The notes beneath the pieces were generated by a model. It did not search any database. It was not told the DNA's origin and saw only the letters and a program-made list of their open reading frames with translations. The translations under genes and the position numbers were made by a program. Positions 22,670-35,778 of a DNA stretch of 64,000 nucleotides are shown piece by piece (position 1 is the stretch's first letter; each line of letters opens with the position of its first letter). This DNA comes from Prosapia bicincta. Taxonomy: Eukaryota > Arthropoda > Insecta > Hemiptera > Cercopidae. The stretch covers positions 28,925,447 to 28,989,446 of the forward strand of contig JBAIZL010000007.1 in NCBI GenBank assembly GCA_036971475.1, in the 5' to 3' direction.

Positions 22670-23278
22670 TTAACCCTTTGATTAGCATTCATGTACGAAT
22701 ATGTGAGATCGTGCTACAGCCAGCGGCAGCATTCCCATATATGTTACCATTTCTCTCAGATTAGCATTGCAGTATGTACTGATTAGTTTTCCTGTGTATT
22801 ATACAGTATTCTGAGTTAAATATTTGCAACTATCTGGACAGTAAATACTACGTGCAGTACATAGTCACCATTCTTTTGTGTCCAAAGTCTATGTTTTTCC
22901 CACAAATTTACAGATCGTTTCGAAGTTAGTGCGCTATTTTACAATGAGGTGATTGAATACTGAATAAATTCTTTTGTGTATAAAGTCTGGTTTTTCCCAC
23001 TTGTTTATAGATTATTTTAAAGTTTCTGCGATATTTTACAAAGACAAAATATTGAAGATAATTTTTAGCAAAAAATAGCCAGTAAACGTAAGGTAAAGTT
23101 TGGTTAACATGAGAAAATTAGTAAATAAAATAAAATATTATTACTATAATTTAAAAAAATTAGAGAAAAATAAAGAAACAAATTAGAAAAAAAGAAAAAA
23201 GTGTATAAATCTTTCAAAAATAGGTTGCTCTCAGGGGGCCATATCAGGGCAGGCACATGTTGCTAATCAAAGGGTTAA
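22670..23278. mobile_element. piggyBac-type MITE
   Basis: The ends are TTAACCCTTTGATTAGCA (22,670) and TGCTAATCAAAGGGTTAA (up to 23,278). These are TTAA target duplications followed by inverted CCCTTTGATTAGCA termini, the piggyBac signature. The 600-base interior has no transposase. A second, right-truncated copy begins with TTAACCCTTTGATTCGCATT at 26,469. Confidence 0.8.
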
Positions 23279-23484
23279 AGAAAATGACTTTGCTAAGTAA
23301 GAAATGATATTTCTGTACTCTCTATATTTACATAGACACTAGCAGAAACGTAAAATAAAACAAATTTACATTAAAGCATTTAATTTTTGTAAAACTCAGA
23401 ACACATTAAAAAAAGAAACTTATAGCTCTTTAGTTTTATATGTCTGGATATATTATCTAAATCTTTTAGTATAATTAAAAATTA

Positions 23485-23665
23485 CTTAACTAAGTGAATA
23501 CATATGGCTTACTTGTTGACGCGTTTCAAAACAATCGTTCCTTTTACGAAGCAAAGCCTATACTAGAGACGCTCTAGAGGCTTTGCTTCGTAAAAGGAAC
23601 GGTTGTTTTGAAATGGGTCAGCAAGTAAGCCCTATGTATTCACTAGTTAAGTAATTTTTAATTAT
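23485..23665. mobile_element. Family E foldback (PLE-related ends)
   Basis: The arms ACTTAACTAAGTGAATACAT...GGCTTTGC and inverse meet around AGACGCTCTAGAG (about 23,565). Each arm is about 85 bases. The same arm sequence forms the inverted ends of the PLE at 55,785-57,940 and the repeat unit at 40,647-41,653. Each arm contains a hammerhead-like motif (minus 23,506-23,558; plus 23,579-23,632). Confidence 0.85.
23506..23558 (-). ncRNA. Variant hammerhead-like motif, family E
   Basis: On the minus strand: stem I UUUGCU with AACAAG (one mismatch), 8-nt core UCGUAAAA, stem II GGAAC/GUUUU with loop GAUU, GAA, self-complementary ACGCGU, C17. The sister plus-strand motif at 23,579-23,632 has a damaged stem III (AUGGGU). 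Confidence 0.45.
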
Positions 23666-23669
23666 AGTT

Positions 23670-24870
23670 TAATCAGTGAATTCAAGACGATTACATCAAG
23701 AAATTTTAAATCTTTTGCTGGAATTCTACTCCAAAATAAAAGGGTCATTATTTTAATAAAATTGTTTTTTGTTTTTAAATGCCTACAAACGTAAATAACA
23801 TCTACATAAAGTACCTATCTACTAAAAACCTCTTTTAAACCTCAAAAAATGTGATTTCGGTAAAAAAATTATATGATTTAAGAACAACTGTTCTATAACA
23901 TTTTTTGAGAGACGATTGTTAATTTTATTCTAGCCTAATAAAAATAGATCTTTCATAGCTTTCAATGTTGAATAAAATGAACATAATTATTAATTACTTG
24001 GCACTAATCAATTATTCATGCATCATTTAAAGTCTATAGAAATGTATACTATTGTTCTTGCAGTAGTGTGTGTTATTTATTCTAGCTACGTCAACTAAGA
24101 ATGATCATTTAATCATTATATGGGATGGTCTTTAATCAAACTAGTAAGTATGATAAAATAGTTTTGTTTAGTAAAATGAGTTTCATTCCATGTAGAGGCC
24201 GTTTCTGTTTTACATAAATCAGTACAAACATTTTTTAAACTTCAGCTTCGGCTAGGATATTTTTCTCAAGATAACGTTGAATTATCTCGTGGAGTCAGAG
24301 AGGATTGTATGCCTTGTCATATTTATCCATGATGTTTTTTATAGATGATTTGTTTCATCTTAGTTTTAACATATTTCTTTATTATTTTTATCTGTAAATG
24401 TTTGTTTATATATTTCTAGAGTTTCCTTAATTTTCATTTCAAATCATTTAATGAGTTTCATATTATTAGTGTCTGTTATATTGTGATTTTAGTTTACTTT
24501 ATGTGTAACTAAATTAACAAAAAGAAGAAAAAATGCCCGAACAAAATGTTAATGGAGCCACTGAGTTCACCATCTTGTTTCAACAAATTGAGAAACAGAA
24601 GGCAAAATAACCCTAAGTTTGATACATTGGACAAAATGTGCAACAAAAGATACTAATGACAAGCCAGCTCGCCTGCATTTGTAAAAGCTGACTTCTCTAG
24701 AGGTAAGATTATTATATCTTTTATATTTGTTTATTCCATCTTCATGCAAGCTACTAGTTTTAAAGCAAGTGCCAAGGATAATAGCCATTTTATAATAGGC
24801 CCACTTGTCTTCATATTCAGTATTTTACCGCATAATCATTGCCATTCAACTAAGTTGTTTTTAAAACTGT
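23670..24870. other. AT-rich stretch, no gene seen
   Basis: No exon, element terminus or RNA is recognised. Confidence 0.4.
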
Positions 24871-24879
24871 TCCATATTA

Positions 24880-24980
24880 TATAATTATAATTGAATTTAC
24901 AATTGAATTGTAAATTCAATTATAATTCTTGTATTTGTATTTTGACTTAGTTCTTTATTAATACACGAGAATACATATTG
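24880..24980. mobile_element. Family F copy lacking the ribozyme
   Basis: AATTATAATTGAATTTACAA and AATTCAATTATAATTCTTGT are joined head to head, so the two outer arms remain but the central part with both hammerhead cores is gone. The right side continues with the family F tail (TTAATACACGAGAATACATA) into (TA)n. Confidence 0.7.

Positions 24981-24983
<3 letters not shown>

Positions 24984-25028
<45 letters not shown>
24984..25028. repeat. (TA)n microsatellite
   Basis: A pure AT run between the family F tail and a family D inverted pair. Confidence 0.95.
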
Positions 25029-25030
<2 letters not shown>

Positions 25031-25263
25031 TTGATATTTTATGTTATCCATTGTTTTTCCGTTGCACTGACTTTATGAAGTTAATATATTACTATTGTAA
25101 GTAATTTTATCCACCATTAAGTGCAATAATTTTACCTTGAGTGATGAGGCAATAATATCAGTGATTCGACAATGGTCAAGTGACCGAAAGGTGCCTCATC
25201 ACTCAAGGTAAAATTATTGCACTTAATGGTGGATAAAATTACTTACAATAGTAATATATTAAC

Positions 25264-25266
<3 letters not shown>
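25029..25266. mobile_element. Family D foldback pair
   Basis: The left arm (inverse of the D tail, 25,029-25,150) and right arm (25,190-25,266) flank a plus-strand hammerhead-like motif at 25,161-25,202. (TA)n runs border both sides. Confidence 0.8.
25161..25202 (+). ncRNA. Variant hammerhead-like motif, family D copy 2
   Basis: Stem I GUGAU/AUCAC, core UCGACAAU, stem II GGUC/GACC with loop AAGU, GAA, AGGUGCCU (one G-U), C17. It matches the copy at 2,764 except for a base inserted in the stem II loop and one stem III change. Confidence 0.5.
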
Positions 25267-25340
<74 letters not shown>

Positions 25341-25389
25341 AGTTTGTGGGGCGAAGTAAGATTCTTGTTTAAGTACATAAGTGAAAGTG

Positions 25390-25460
<71 letters not shown>
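25267..25460. repeat. Two (TA)n runs separated by ~55 bases
   Basis: AT runs at 25,267-25,336 and 25,390-25,460 with a short unique spacer. They generate meaningless YI-repeat frames. Confidence 0.95.
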
Positions 25461-25461
<1 letters not shown>

Positions 25462-25486
25462 ATAAACGAGAATCATACTTGGTATT

Positions 25487-25600
25487 TATGAGAGTTAACT
25501 TTCGAAGACTTTAATTACATGTCTCCATTTTTGAGCATCAACTAAAACATAATTAAAGTCTTTGAAAGTAAACTCTCATATATACCGAGTAAGATACTTG
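25487..25600. mobile_element. Family J foldback with eroded hammerhead-like motif
   Basis: The minus-strand motif at 25,487-25,539 keeps stem II GGAGAC/GUCUUC, GAA, AGUUAACU and C17, with core UCAAAAAU. The right half (25,548-25,590) is an inverted partial copy. The better preserved relative is at 4,810-4,862. Confidence 0.6.
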
Positions 25601-25676
25601 TTCAAGTGCATTGTAGTGTAGTGATAAGGGAATACAAGAAAACTTGCAAAGTTTTACAAAAAGTGTGTTTCACGAG

Positions 25677-26151
25677 GAATATCACTTTCACGCGTGTGTT
25701 GAAATTAGTTAAAGTAGTAGAAAGGATGACCAGATACATTGTCAAATAATAGGAATTTGTTTAGACCGACAGTAACGTTCGACTTGAGGTATGGTACGAT
25801 GACCAAACCAGTTTAAAAAAAAAAAGCTGTTACCCAAGCCTTCTGATTTGACTTCCAAATCACGGGCAAGCTAGCTTTAAATATATTTTTAATGCTCTTG
25901 GATTTTCCAAGCGATAAACTATGAGAGGTTGCAACCTACAGTCAACAGTTGTTTTTGCGCCAGCCATCACTGTCAATCGGTCTTTAGCGGCCTGAAAACG
26001 TAAAAATATTTTCTCTTCGTGAGCTATAAAAGTTATCTTAGGCATTTTCTTCCAGAACAGGCCAGTTTCTGCATAACTCAGACAGCATGATTTAAAACCG
26101 CGTAACTTGGGGATCGCATAAGATGTGGTAGCGTAAGTCGAGGTATTACTG
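25677..26151 (-). pseudogene. Truncated Tigger-1-like transposase pseudogene
   Basis: The minus-strand translation gives KITFIAHEEKIFLRFQAAKD, RLTVMAGAKTTVDCRLQPLI and YRLENPRALK, the central part of Tigger transposases. The right terminus reads GTAAGTCGAGGTATTACTG, ending at 26,151 before TA, as expected. The left side stops at 25,677, so about half the transposase is missing. Confidence 0.8.
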
Positions 26152-26468
26152 TATATAGGTTTAAATATATATTTAAACTTTAATTTAATTTCTTCTCATT
26201 TCTATTTTATGAACAATATTTTTAGTTAATCCCTGAGGGGTAAAAATGAACAAACCTAATGGTTTGACAACCTTGATCCTGCAACATATAATTGGCCATG
26301 TGAAAAGCACACATTTTCTAAATATAACACATAAATTGACATTGTTTGGATTTGTGACTAATTAATAGTCATTGCTAATGTCAAGCGAATTACGTTTGAA
26401 CGGGGTGGAAGAGTCAGAAGGAATCATTGGGATCGCTGGTGTACGTAAAACTTCACCTTGAAACTTGT

Positions 26469-26740
26469 TTAACCCTTTGATTCGCATTCAAGTACCAGTA
26501 CGTGAGTTCACGCAACAGCTAGCAGAAGCATTCCCGTGTATGAACGTTCTGCAATTTCTCTCAGATTAACATTGCCATACATTTATGATTTGTTTTCCTG
26601 TGTATATTGTTGTATTTTTAGACTATTTCCAACTATCTGGACAGTAAATATTACACACAGTACATAGTCGCTATTCTTTTGTGTCCAAAATCTCTGAGTT
26701 TTCCCACTTATTTACAGATTGTTTCGAGGTTTGTGTATAT
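26469..26740. mobile_element. Truncated piggyBac-type MITE copy
   Basis: It starts with TTAACCCTTTGATTCGCATT and stays similar to 22,670-22,930 for about 260 bases (ATCTGGACAGTAAATA, ATTCTTTTGTGTCCAAA). No right terminus is found. Confidence 0.65.
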
Positions 26741-26744
26741 TTGT

Positions 26745-29700
26745 TTAGTTTGTATACATTTACTTTATACAGTTTTGTGTATGTTGGTATACTTACGATA
26801 TTTCTTATTTTTTCAAATTTTAATTGGTATGTTTTGTATTACTTACAGTCTCTTGTTTGGATTGTATTTTTGAAAATCATGTGAAAAAATATTAAAACCA
26901 ACCTGCTATTATCAAAGTAATACCCCAAAGATTCTTCTTTAATAACACATCTATATTACATTACATTTCAACTTCATATAAGCTAGTTGGGTATATCATC
27001 TAACAAAACATGTATGTTGTTAGAAGAACAAAAACACTCGTTCAATGCGACTATCGCTTACTTCACGTAGGCAACTTTAATTTTCCTACATTTATAACTG
27101 TTTTTTTTTTAATTACTAACTATATTATCGATAGTTTCTGTTACACTTACAAGTACTTGATAAAAAGAGTATTTCAACAGTAAGGTTATGTTTCGAAGAC
27201 GATAATTTACAGACGTTTACTATTTACAGTTTGGAATACTTATTACTTGTTTAGAATGTATTTTTTAATAACACATGAAAACAAATATCGAAGTTGACAA
27301 AAACTTTGTCAAGTTTTACCTTTTAGTGTATTGATTGAAACTGCTACTATTTTATGAAAACATTTAGTCACACAGAACAGTATATTAAAAAGTTTGTTAC
27401 TAATTTTCAGAAGTAAATTATTTAAGTCAGTTGAAAGTTACCATTTTCCCACCACCTTCATATTTTCTTTTTCGAACATGTTACCCAACAGAAAATTCTA
27501 ATAAAACAATAAAATTATTTAAAAAATCGAATTATTTTTAAAAAGCTCTAAAAAACTGAAGAAGGAAAATACTCCTACCATCTTGAAAGAATACGAGCCT
27601 AACCTATACAAGAAGACAGGAAACTCTATAAACTAATGAATCTTTATAAATTATTTTCATATAAACATTACTTTCATCAGTAAACATATATAGTGCAATA
27701 AAACAAAAACTGGAAAACCCCAAGAAACTAGCACAAAATTATATAAACTCAGTTTCTTAATATACAAGAGTATGAATTACCAATGTGTATCAAACAGTAC
27801 ACAAAATACTGCATGTTATATTACAGTAAAATATATCTATTTTACAACAAACTTACAAAGTATTAATTAAGGATAGGTTTTTTAATAAAATATGTCATTT
27901 AGTAGCATTAAACTACCATGTGTTGCAAAACTGGCAAATTTGATGCAGTTTTGCGTAACTCTGTATAAGCACAATAAATTCTTAATATGACACAATGTAT
28001 TAGAAAATATTAAAATACTATAAAGTATGTGATTAAGATAGGTTTGATTCAGAATGAAAATAAAACTTGTAAATATTAAACCAACATTTTACCAGTTAAT
28101 AATTTGGCCTACAAAGCCCTATATAGAATAAACATTGAGTTTATAATATCCTTTAGTTAATTATTTTTTTTTTAAATATTTAAAATATTTAAACCTCTTA
28201 GCCACAAAACTTTTATTTTAAATTTTTATGTACATTTTGATTAAAAAGCCAATAACCCTTAAAGGAAATTATCACAAGAATAACTACTATGTAACTTACT
28301 ACATAATACTGAAAATAAAAAATTTAACCCAGGTGTTCTAAGTTGATATCCTTTAGTCAAGTTGGCACTGATGAAGGTTTTTATAATTTAATTTTTAATG
28401 TTATATTTTTCAGTATAAATGATAAAGTTTTTGTTGTAATAACTTTTAAATATGTTACTTGTATCTACGTATCATTTATAAAAATCTTTTACTTGCTACA
28501 CGAACCATAGTAACTAAGGTAAAAATATTTGTATCGTTTGTAAAGTTCATTAAATATCAAATTTTTTTCAATATTTTTTATATTACCGAAGGTTAAATTC
28601 ATTTACTTTGTATGTAGAATGTATTTTAGAGTGATACGTAAAAACAAACAAAAATCAAAGGGGACTTTGTATTTGACAAAGTTTCATAAATTTTTGTAAT
28701 AGCAAATCTATCTAACTTCAACACATTTTCACTGCTATTTTCAATATAATTACGTAAAAATACAAATATGACCATTAACGAATTTTTTTTAATGAAATTT
28801 CCATGACCAGTTTTGACTTCACAAGATGTAGGTTTGGTTTAAAAATTTTTAAAAAAACAAAGCTATAACCCAAGTTATTGTCGAGTAAAGTGCTTCAGTT
28901 TATAGCAAGCTTATGCGTTTCTGCACATAACAAAATAATAGACATGTAATACATTATTTTGTAGACAAATATTCTTTAATGTACAAATAACTTTTTAAAT
29001 AACACATAACTGACATTTAGTTACAATAAAAAAATGTCATATATCGAAAAATTAAATAATAAAAAATGAAACTATATAACGATTCAAGGGTGTGGCAACT
29101 TTAGTAAAGGATATTTATACATTCAATGTTTATTCAAATATAAACTGCATTGAATTAATTTGAAAAAAAAACTTCATTGGATTAAGAAGTATTGATTAAT
29201 TTGGGAAGGTTGACTAACATTTAAGCTATATTTTATTGAAGTGTGAAAAACGCTCCGTTTTATTAGGAAGCTCCAGTTTATATATTTTTGAATTAAGTAA
29301 AAATGAAAAAAATTAACAGAACTTGCATTTGGTCAAGTATTACCTTGCATTTATCTGGCAATTATAAATAATTTAATCTTCTTCAGAATGTATTAATAGC
29401 ATTGTAAATAGTAAACATTGACCTTCAATAGATCCAATTGGTTTTGGTGAATCAATGAAAAAATATACCAATTATATTAATAACAAAATTACAATTTCTT
29501 AAAAATATGTCACAAATTTAATATCATCTAAACCATTGCCTTAGTTGTGTACAAATACATTGTAGACTTTACAAATGTATTGGGCAAAGCGTGTTTTTTA
29601 AATATAAATCCTAATAATTATAAAATGTCAAGAAAAATAATATGTGGATAAAAATACCAGATAAGAGGCCTTAATAATAAAACTTAGCTACACAACAAAA

Positions 29701-31460
29701 ATTAATTTGAAAAATGTACACTTTATACACACAATATGAAACCTAAACTCAATTTTTTTTTTTTTTTTAAATATTGTTTTCAATGTAAATTTTAAATGTC
29801 TTCAAGGATATGTAACAAATAATACTATATGATATATTACATAATTATGATAGGGTTTAAAAATACAGTAGAGCGTCCAAAATCTATATCAATTGGAACT
29901 GGGATCCATCCGGAATACTGATTTATCTGGATTTTCAAATGATTTCTAAACTACTGCGTATAACCGACATTTTATAACTATTATCTATTTCAATGCTTAG
30001 AATATCATGAAGGTTTGAATTAAAGCAGGAATTATTACAATATAGACGTCAGAAGGCGAAAGAACATATAATGTACATTATATTAAATAGCACACAAAAA
30101 CATGCCCATTTAGCAATAGATACAAACCTAATTAGGGAGTATTTTATCGTTTTCTGAACTAAACCATATTATTTGACAAATTATCTAAATATTAATTTTA
30201 ATAATAGAATTTATTATTTTCTGATTGGTTATAATAGACGTTATACAACACACAAATCTAAAAAATATTAATCCTAGTTAAATATATTGCAGATTGCATT
30301 TTAAATTTCATGACGTTTTTTACAGAATTGGTTTATCTTCTTTGCATTTATAATTAAAGACGACACTTAGTCGAGATATGTATTTTAGAGCAACGCACAT
30401 TTCACCCAGAATGCCATGGACGTTGAAATCACAATCTGGATTTTTGACACTCAACTGCGCATTAAATAATATAGTAAACATTTGTCGTTAAAATGAAGTG
30501 ATTGGATTTGAAGTCGCTTTTATGAAATAACAGACCAACGAACTATATCAATTAAAAAATTCAAATTATTCAAGCCCTTTATATTACAGAGCAACCAAAA
30601 ACAGATCATCTTTGTTAAGTAAGGATTATTTAGGAAGAAATTTTAAAAACCAAATTACAATTTAATCAACAAACAAATTAACAAGTTATTTTCAAGTTAA
30701 AAACAAATGCTAAAAACTTTTTCTCTAAACAAACCTAACCTAGCCACAAATTTCATATATATCTTTATTAAATATAGTATAATGTGCTACGTATTACAAT
30801 CTAGGATTTCAAAAGCTATAATTTAGTTCAAAATAGCAATAGTTCGCACATTCTCTGAGAAGTTGAGTTATTATTTTAACCCAGGCTTTCTCTAGTCTAA
30901 TGTATTAACCTATGTTAAAACAAAAGTTATAAAAACCTTTGTAGTAATTTTTCTTGTTTTGTATAACATTTACATACAAGCATTTGTTACATGTCCTTAT
31001 AAAGCGAAGATATGTTACTTAAATTGTTTCAACATTTTTTGGTATTTGAAAGTAGCACTAGATTTTATTATTTTCCTAAGGACATTACCCAATAAAAATT
31101 TGTATTGCAGTATCACATAATTGTAGGAATAATCTTCTACATCTTTTTATATCATCTATATATTAAATAAAACATTAATACGATTGCACATTTAGTAATT
31201 GTAGTAAAATTCTATTTCAAATGTTGTTCAATTTGTATGCAGAAAACAGTATTATTATATTATTTTAATAACTATTAAAAAACAAATAGTAAATGTATGA
31301 ACAAATTGTCTAAGAGTTAAAATAATTACTATCTTAAATGTTAACCCACTAACCAAAATTTATCATTAAAAAATATGGTAAAAATCCTGAAACACGGCCA
31401 CCTATGATATTTTGGGAAATTGTTTAACACCACCAAATAGGACAATATCCACAAGAATTT
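26745..31460. other. Long AT-rich intergenic stretch
   Basis: Nearly 5 kb with no exon-like frame, no RNA and no repeat family that I recognise. Short open frames are AT-driven. Confidence 0.45.
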
Positions 31461-31464
31461 CTTT

Positions 31465-32095
31465 TTATTGACCTCGGAAAGTGACTTTTTTCAATTTAAA
31501 GTAGGGTGAAAAATTCTGCGCTGATGTAGAAGTTGTGAATGGACGCGGAGTAATACAAATGTTTAGTTACGTCACAATGCTGCGCATAAGGTTGTACGCA
31601 TCAGCCCCGGTACCTCACGCAACCTTACGTGTGTAGATATTTAAGAAACAACATTTTGGCTTAATTTTTATACATATATTTAAATATACTTATGTCTCCA
31701 GTTAGGATAGATTTGGTTTTAAATTTATACATTACTGTATACCTATATTAAAATATACCTAAAAAGTGTCCAGTCAGGTTAGATTTGGTTTTAATTTTAT
31801 ACATTACAATGGTTACATTTATACAATTAGAACCAAATCTATCCTGACTGGATACTTCATAAGTATATTTCAATATAAATATATAAAATTCACCTTCTTT
31901 AGCAGTAAGAAAAATAATAGTTATCAATATAGCTTGAAGACTTGTTTTTGTTACGTAAAGTTTAGATTGCTAAAACACGAAATACAGTTGTGACATCACG
32001 AAACGTTTGTATCACTCCGCGCCCATTCACAACTTATGCCTCCACTGAGAATTTTTTACCCTACTTTTAATTTAAAAAAGTAACTTTCCTCAAAG
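31465..32095. mobile_element. Large foldback element, family I copy 1
   Basis: The outer inverted ends ATTTAAAGTAGGGTGAAAAATTC and its inverse (about 32,045-32,075) enclose TTGTGAATGGACGCGGAGTAAT and its inverse. Inner copies of CCAGTCAGGATAGATTTGGT lie in both orientations. The same inner word occurs in family I copies at 37,640-38,300 and 38,758-39,750. No coding capacity. Confidence 0.75.
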
Positions 32096-32099
32096 AAAA

Positions 32100-32623
32100 A
32101 AAATTACTTGTGGATATCTTCATTTTTCGTCGTTTTGAACAATTATCAAAAATATCGTAAGAGTCTGCGCTTGTAAACATTTATCAGTTACCTAATTAGA
32201 TATATTCACAGCAAAGTCAATAAATAACATCAGACTCACACTATCTAATTATAATAAGTTCTAATGTTGAAATAAATATTATTCTATGCACTTTGTATAT
32301 TAGTAAAGAGGAATTTACTTCAAACCTGCTGTATGCAAAAATTAGGTTTAATTTTGGTTATATTTATTTATGCCCATTTAACAAGATCAATTGTAATATT
32401 TATACAGTACATATTTATTAACACCCATGGATTTACAATATATTACTAAATAATTTTAAAAATGATTATTAAAATTTATATTTAAAACAACATTTTTAAT
32501 TTTCTCAATAGTACTTAATTTATAATAGCTAGTATGCAGAGATAAATACTTTTTTATATATCTTTGTATATTAATAAAGAGGAATTTACTTCAAAAGTGA
32601 TGTATATCGAAATTGGCTAATGT

Positions 32624-32679
<56 letters not shown>

Positions 32680-34825
32680 TATTAAAAAAATATTTCAATT
32701 GTAATATTGAAGTACATGCTTATACACACCAATGGATTTAGAATATAATACAAAATATTAAAAATAGTTTATAAAAATTTATAGTTTCAAAGTTCTTAAT
32801 TGTGCAAGTCCTATTTCAAACTATATAAACTTTAATCAATTATTAACTAACCTTGGCCTATAATTGGATAACAACGGCATGAGTAAGTTTAATAAGTGTA
32901 TAAGACTTTAATTTAGTCCATTTTTTCACTCGTATTACTTGAGAAAGTATGTGAATTATGATAAAAAGTAACTAAGAATAACAAAGATAGGACAAATAGG
33001 ATCATCAGCCAATCACGGGCCATGTCATAAGTTAAACGCCTTCAATAATTGAAAGTAGTTCTAAGTGTTAAGGGGTAAGTTTTAAATCTTTAACAAAACA
33101 ACAATTACACTACTTTAACAAAATGTTTTATATCAAAAATATGTTTGTTATTATACAACACCTAACGCATGTATTGATCCACCATAACATCACTTACCTC
33201 ATAAGTTGACAGAAACAAAGAGTGGCCACGCTGCCTTATTACTGTTCTGTAAATGTAGAAGTAAGTTTCCAAACTTTGTACCCTGGAAAATCTCACTTCT
33301 ACTATTATTTTAAGTTTACGAATACATCGATATTACTATTTATAGTTTGTAAATTCACTTTATATCTTATTTTTTTTATTTTAAGCACATTCTAAGTAAC
33401 ACAAAACTTAACACGAACAGGAAGAGTTATATATTACCATTTGCCTCTAGCTGTAAATGGCGTCGAATCTCGTAATCTCTCGTTAGGTGATCGACATAAC
33501 GAGATTTTGCGAGATCCCAGCCCTGAATGAACAAAGAGACTAAAAGATATTTTGAAAGTTTTTGCAATGTTTTTGTTTTAAAGTTATATAGTACTCTTTA
33601 TTTCATAACACGTATTCTGACCATAGTAGTATTGTTGTCCATTACATATTTATGTTTGAATTATTTATTGTACAATTTATAGAATTCAAATTAACTGATA
33701 GAAAAAATTATTAAAAAAAAAACTTTTAGGAAGGCGTTCCTAAGCAATGCCGAGTTTGTCCGCTAGGCTGCACTGTTATGCTAAAGATTAGATTTTGTAT
33801 ATAAAAATTTTAAGTTCTGTTAAAGCAAAAAGATATTTTAAAAAAAATATTTTTGTAAAAGATAACTAAATATATTACTATTTTTGTTATAAATTATCAT
33901 ATTCTCCCAAGCATGACGGTCATAATTAATCGAATATTTCTATTTTCTAAAAAAACAATACAGAAATCGTCAAACATATTTTATTTTAATTTGTAAAAAG
34001 TATAATGTCACCATTCTTACTACCGAACCAGTTTTGTGCGCGTCAGAGATATTTGCGCATGAGGCTCATAGCTTGACCATAACTGAATAGACTTGTGATT
34101 AAATAGCTAGGAACGTTTACACATAATTATTTGTCATTTCACAACTTCAAGTGTAAAAACGATTGTTTTGGTCTCGTTTTGTTTGTAATTATGAGATTCT
34201 AATAGTGTGCATGCAAAACTGGTTATAACTTACATAACGGGATTTATTTTTCACTTTTTAAGCATAAAATACCACACATTTTTTTTGAACTTAAGACGCT
34301 ATTATTATTTAAAAGTTTAGTTTTTATTACCATAGCTAAATAATTTTTTGTTTTACACACACAAACATGTGCCCACTTCCTATCTATTAGTTATTTTTAC
34401 TATATAACAAAAAAAATAACTAACATGCTTACATATTATAAAACTGTAGATAACCTTATTTATTGCCGGCAGTTTCATGTTATACTGTGTGTGTAATTTA
34501 TAGAAATGTAAGTACAAATCTATGTCAATTTCAATGTATCTGGTTCAAAGAGTGTGTATATTTTATGATCCCTGAATGCTATATTGTACTCTTGAACTTT
34601 GTAGTCCATTACGTTTGGTGAAATTTAATTAATCACTTTTACATTAGTTTATAACTATCCGAACTTTAATGGTATGAAATATAAAAAGATATCAAGCTGC
34701 ATCTAATACACAGACACACATTTAAGATCCAACTACGTTATAACTCACAACACCTTTTTCACTTAATAATCCCTAAAACTCTTTAGCAAATACCTAGTAT
34801 CTCCATTCTACTCCACTGTAACCTA
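32100..34825. other. AT-rich intergenic stretch
   Basis: Contains a (TA)n run at about 32,624-32,676 and AT-rich sequence. A locally less AT-rich patch near 33,180-33,260 and 33,440-33,530 shows no recognisable coding. A family G fragment (AGTCCATTACGTTTGGTGAA, TATAACTATCCGAACTTTA) lies at about 34,600-34,680. Confidence 0.35.
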
Positions 34826-34829
34826 AAAC

Positions 34830-35260
34830 AATCAAGAGGTCAGTTACGGTCTAATTTGATAATGGAGTACATCTTCCGAAACTGCCGTCCTTAGCCAACA
34901 AAAACGTAAACATTTGTTGATTCCATCTTCGCGTGAGCTACTAGTAATCACTTACACTTTTAAAATGTTTTAAACTTGCCTATAGTAGCACTTACTTTAC
35001 TTGTTGAGGACGGCCGTTTCGGGAGATGTGTCCCTTTGTCAACTCAGACCGTAAATGATCTCAAGGTTTACGTAGGTAAACCTATAATATCCCAAATATA
35101 TCCTCAAAATATCCCACCCCCACCCTGACCTACGTAAACCTTGAGATCAGTTACGGTCTGAGTTGACAAAGGGACACATCTCCCTAAACGGCCGTCCTCA
35201 ACAAGTAAAGTAAGTGCTACTATAGGCAAGTTTAAAACATTTTAAAAGTGTAAGTAAAAA
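34830..35260. mobile_element. Family A PLE flanks without coding sequence
   Basis: Three copies of the family A flank: plus at about 34,835-34,960, minus at about 34,945-35,080, and plus at about 35,120-35,255. They share AGATCAGTTACGGTCTGAGT, GGGACACATCTCCC and GCACTTACTTTACTTG. Each contains a hammerhead-like motif in its own orientation. The arrangement fits collapsed PLE termini joined in inverted order. Confidence 0.8.
35003..35047 (-). ncRNA. Variant hammerhead-like motif, best family A copy
   Basis: On the minus strand: stem I UGAG/CUCA, core UUGACAAA, stem II GGGA/UCCC with loop CACAUC, GAA, the perfect self-complementary ACGGCCGU, C17. Partners: plus 35,157-35,203 (GAA changed to UAA) and plus 34,849-34,896 (core UUGAUAAU, stem III damaged). 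Confidence 0.5.
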
Positions 35261-35675
35261 CGTAAAAGTTGTTACAGGCAAGTGTAACATTAATATATGT
35301 TCAGGTCGTTAAGTATAAAAACAAAGTTAAAGTTGTTATTTTTGAATAAAAACATAATTTATTAAAACAATTTATTTATTCAAGGTTGTAGTACTTGAAT
35401 CAACCTTTACATTCAAGTGGGGATTTACTCCAATAGAAAATTAAGTCAGTTTCCCCAAAACACTAAAACGGAATAAATATAATAGGAATATCAAATAGAC
35501 TAAATATCCCAATAAGTCTATTACAAAAATAATATGAAGTAACAGTAATAAAAATTTCAATGAATTATTTACAGTACTTGTTTAGCCTTAATAATAAAAT
35601 ATGATACATTCAGGTATCGTTTTAAAGTTTTGTGCATCAAACTTCTATATAGTAGGTTTAGGAATATAAAGATTA

Positions 35676-35778
35676 CAATTCGGAATCGTTGAGATGTACA
35701 TAGATAGTCATAGAGAGCAGGACCGTCGTAGTTGTTACGTATTTCATTTATTTTTCGATCGCTGTCATTGTTAACCAT
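35676..35778 (-). CDS. Possible first exon of a divergent gene, unassigned
   Basis: The minus-strand ATG at 35,776-35,778 opens a frame encoding MVNNDSDRKINEIRNN, then YDGPALYDYLCTSQRFR, with denser CpG and normal amino-acid composition. After that it decays into AT-driven sequence (IVIFIFLNLL). A GTAATC about where the composition changes could be a donor. It lies head-to-head with the TBC gene, about 270 bases from that gene's ATG, so a shared promoter is possible. Family not recognised; downstream exons not found. Confidence 0.3.

Noticed and set aside
25239..25463. Open frame of alternating Y and I residues
   Set aside because: Translation of (TA)n microsatellites.
28368..28395. CTGATGAAGG on the plus strand
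   Set aside because: No stem II, GAA or stem III follows.
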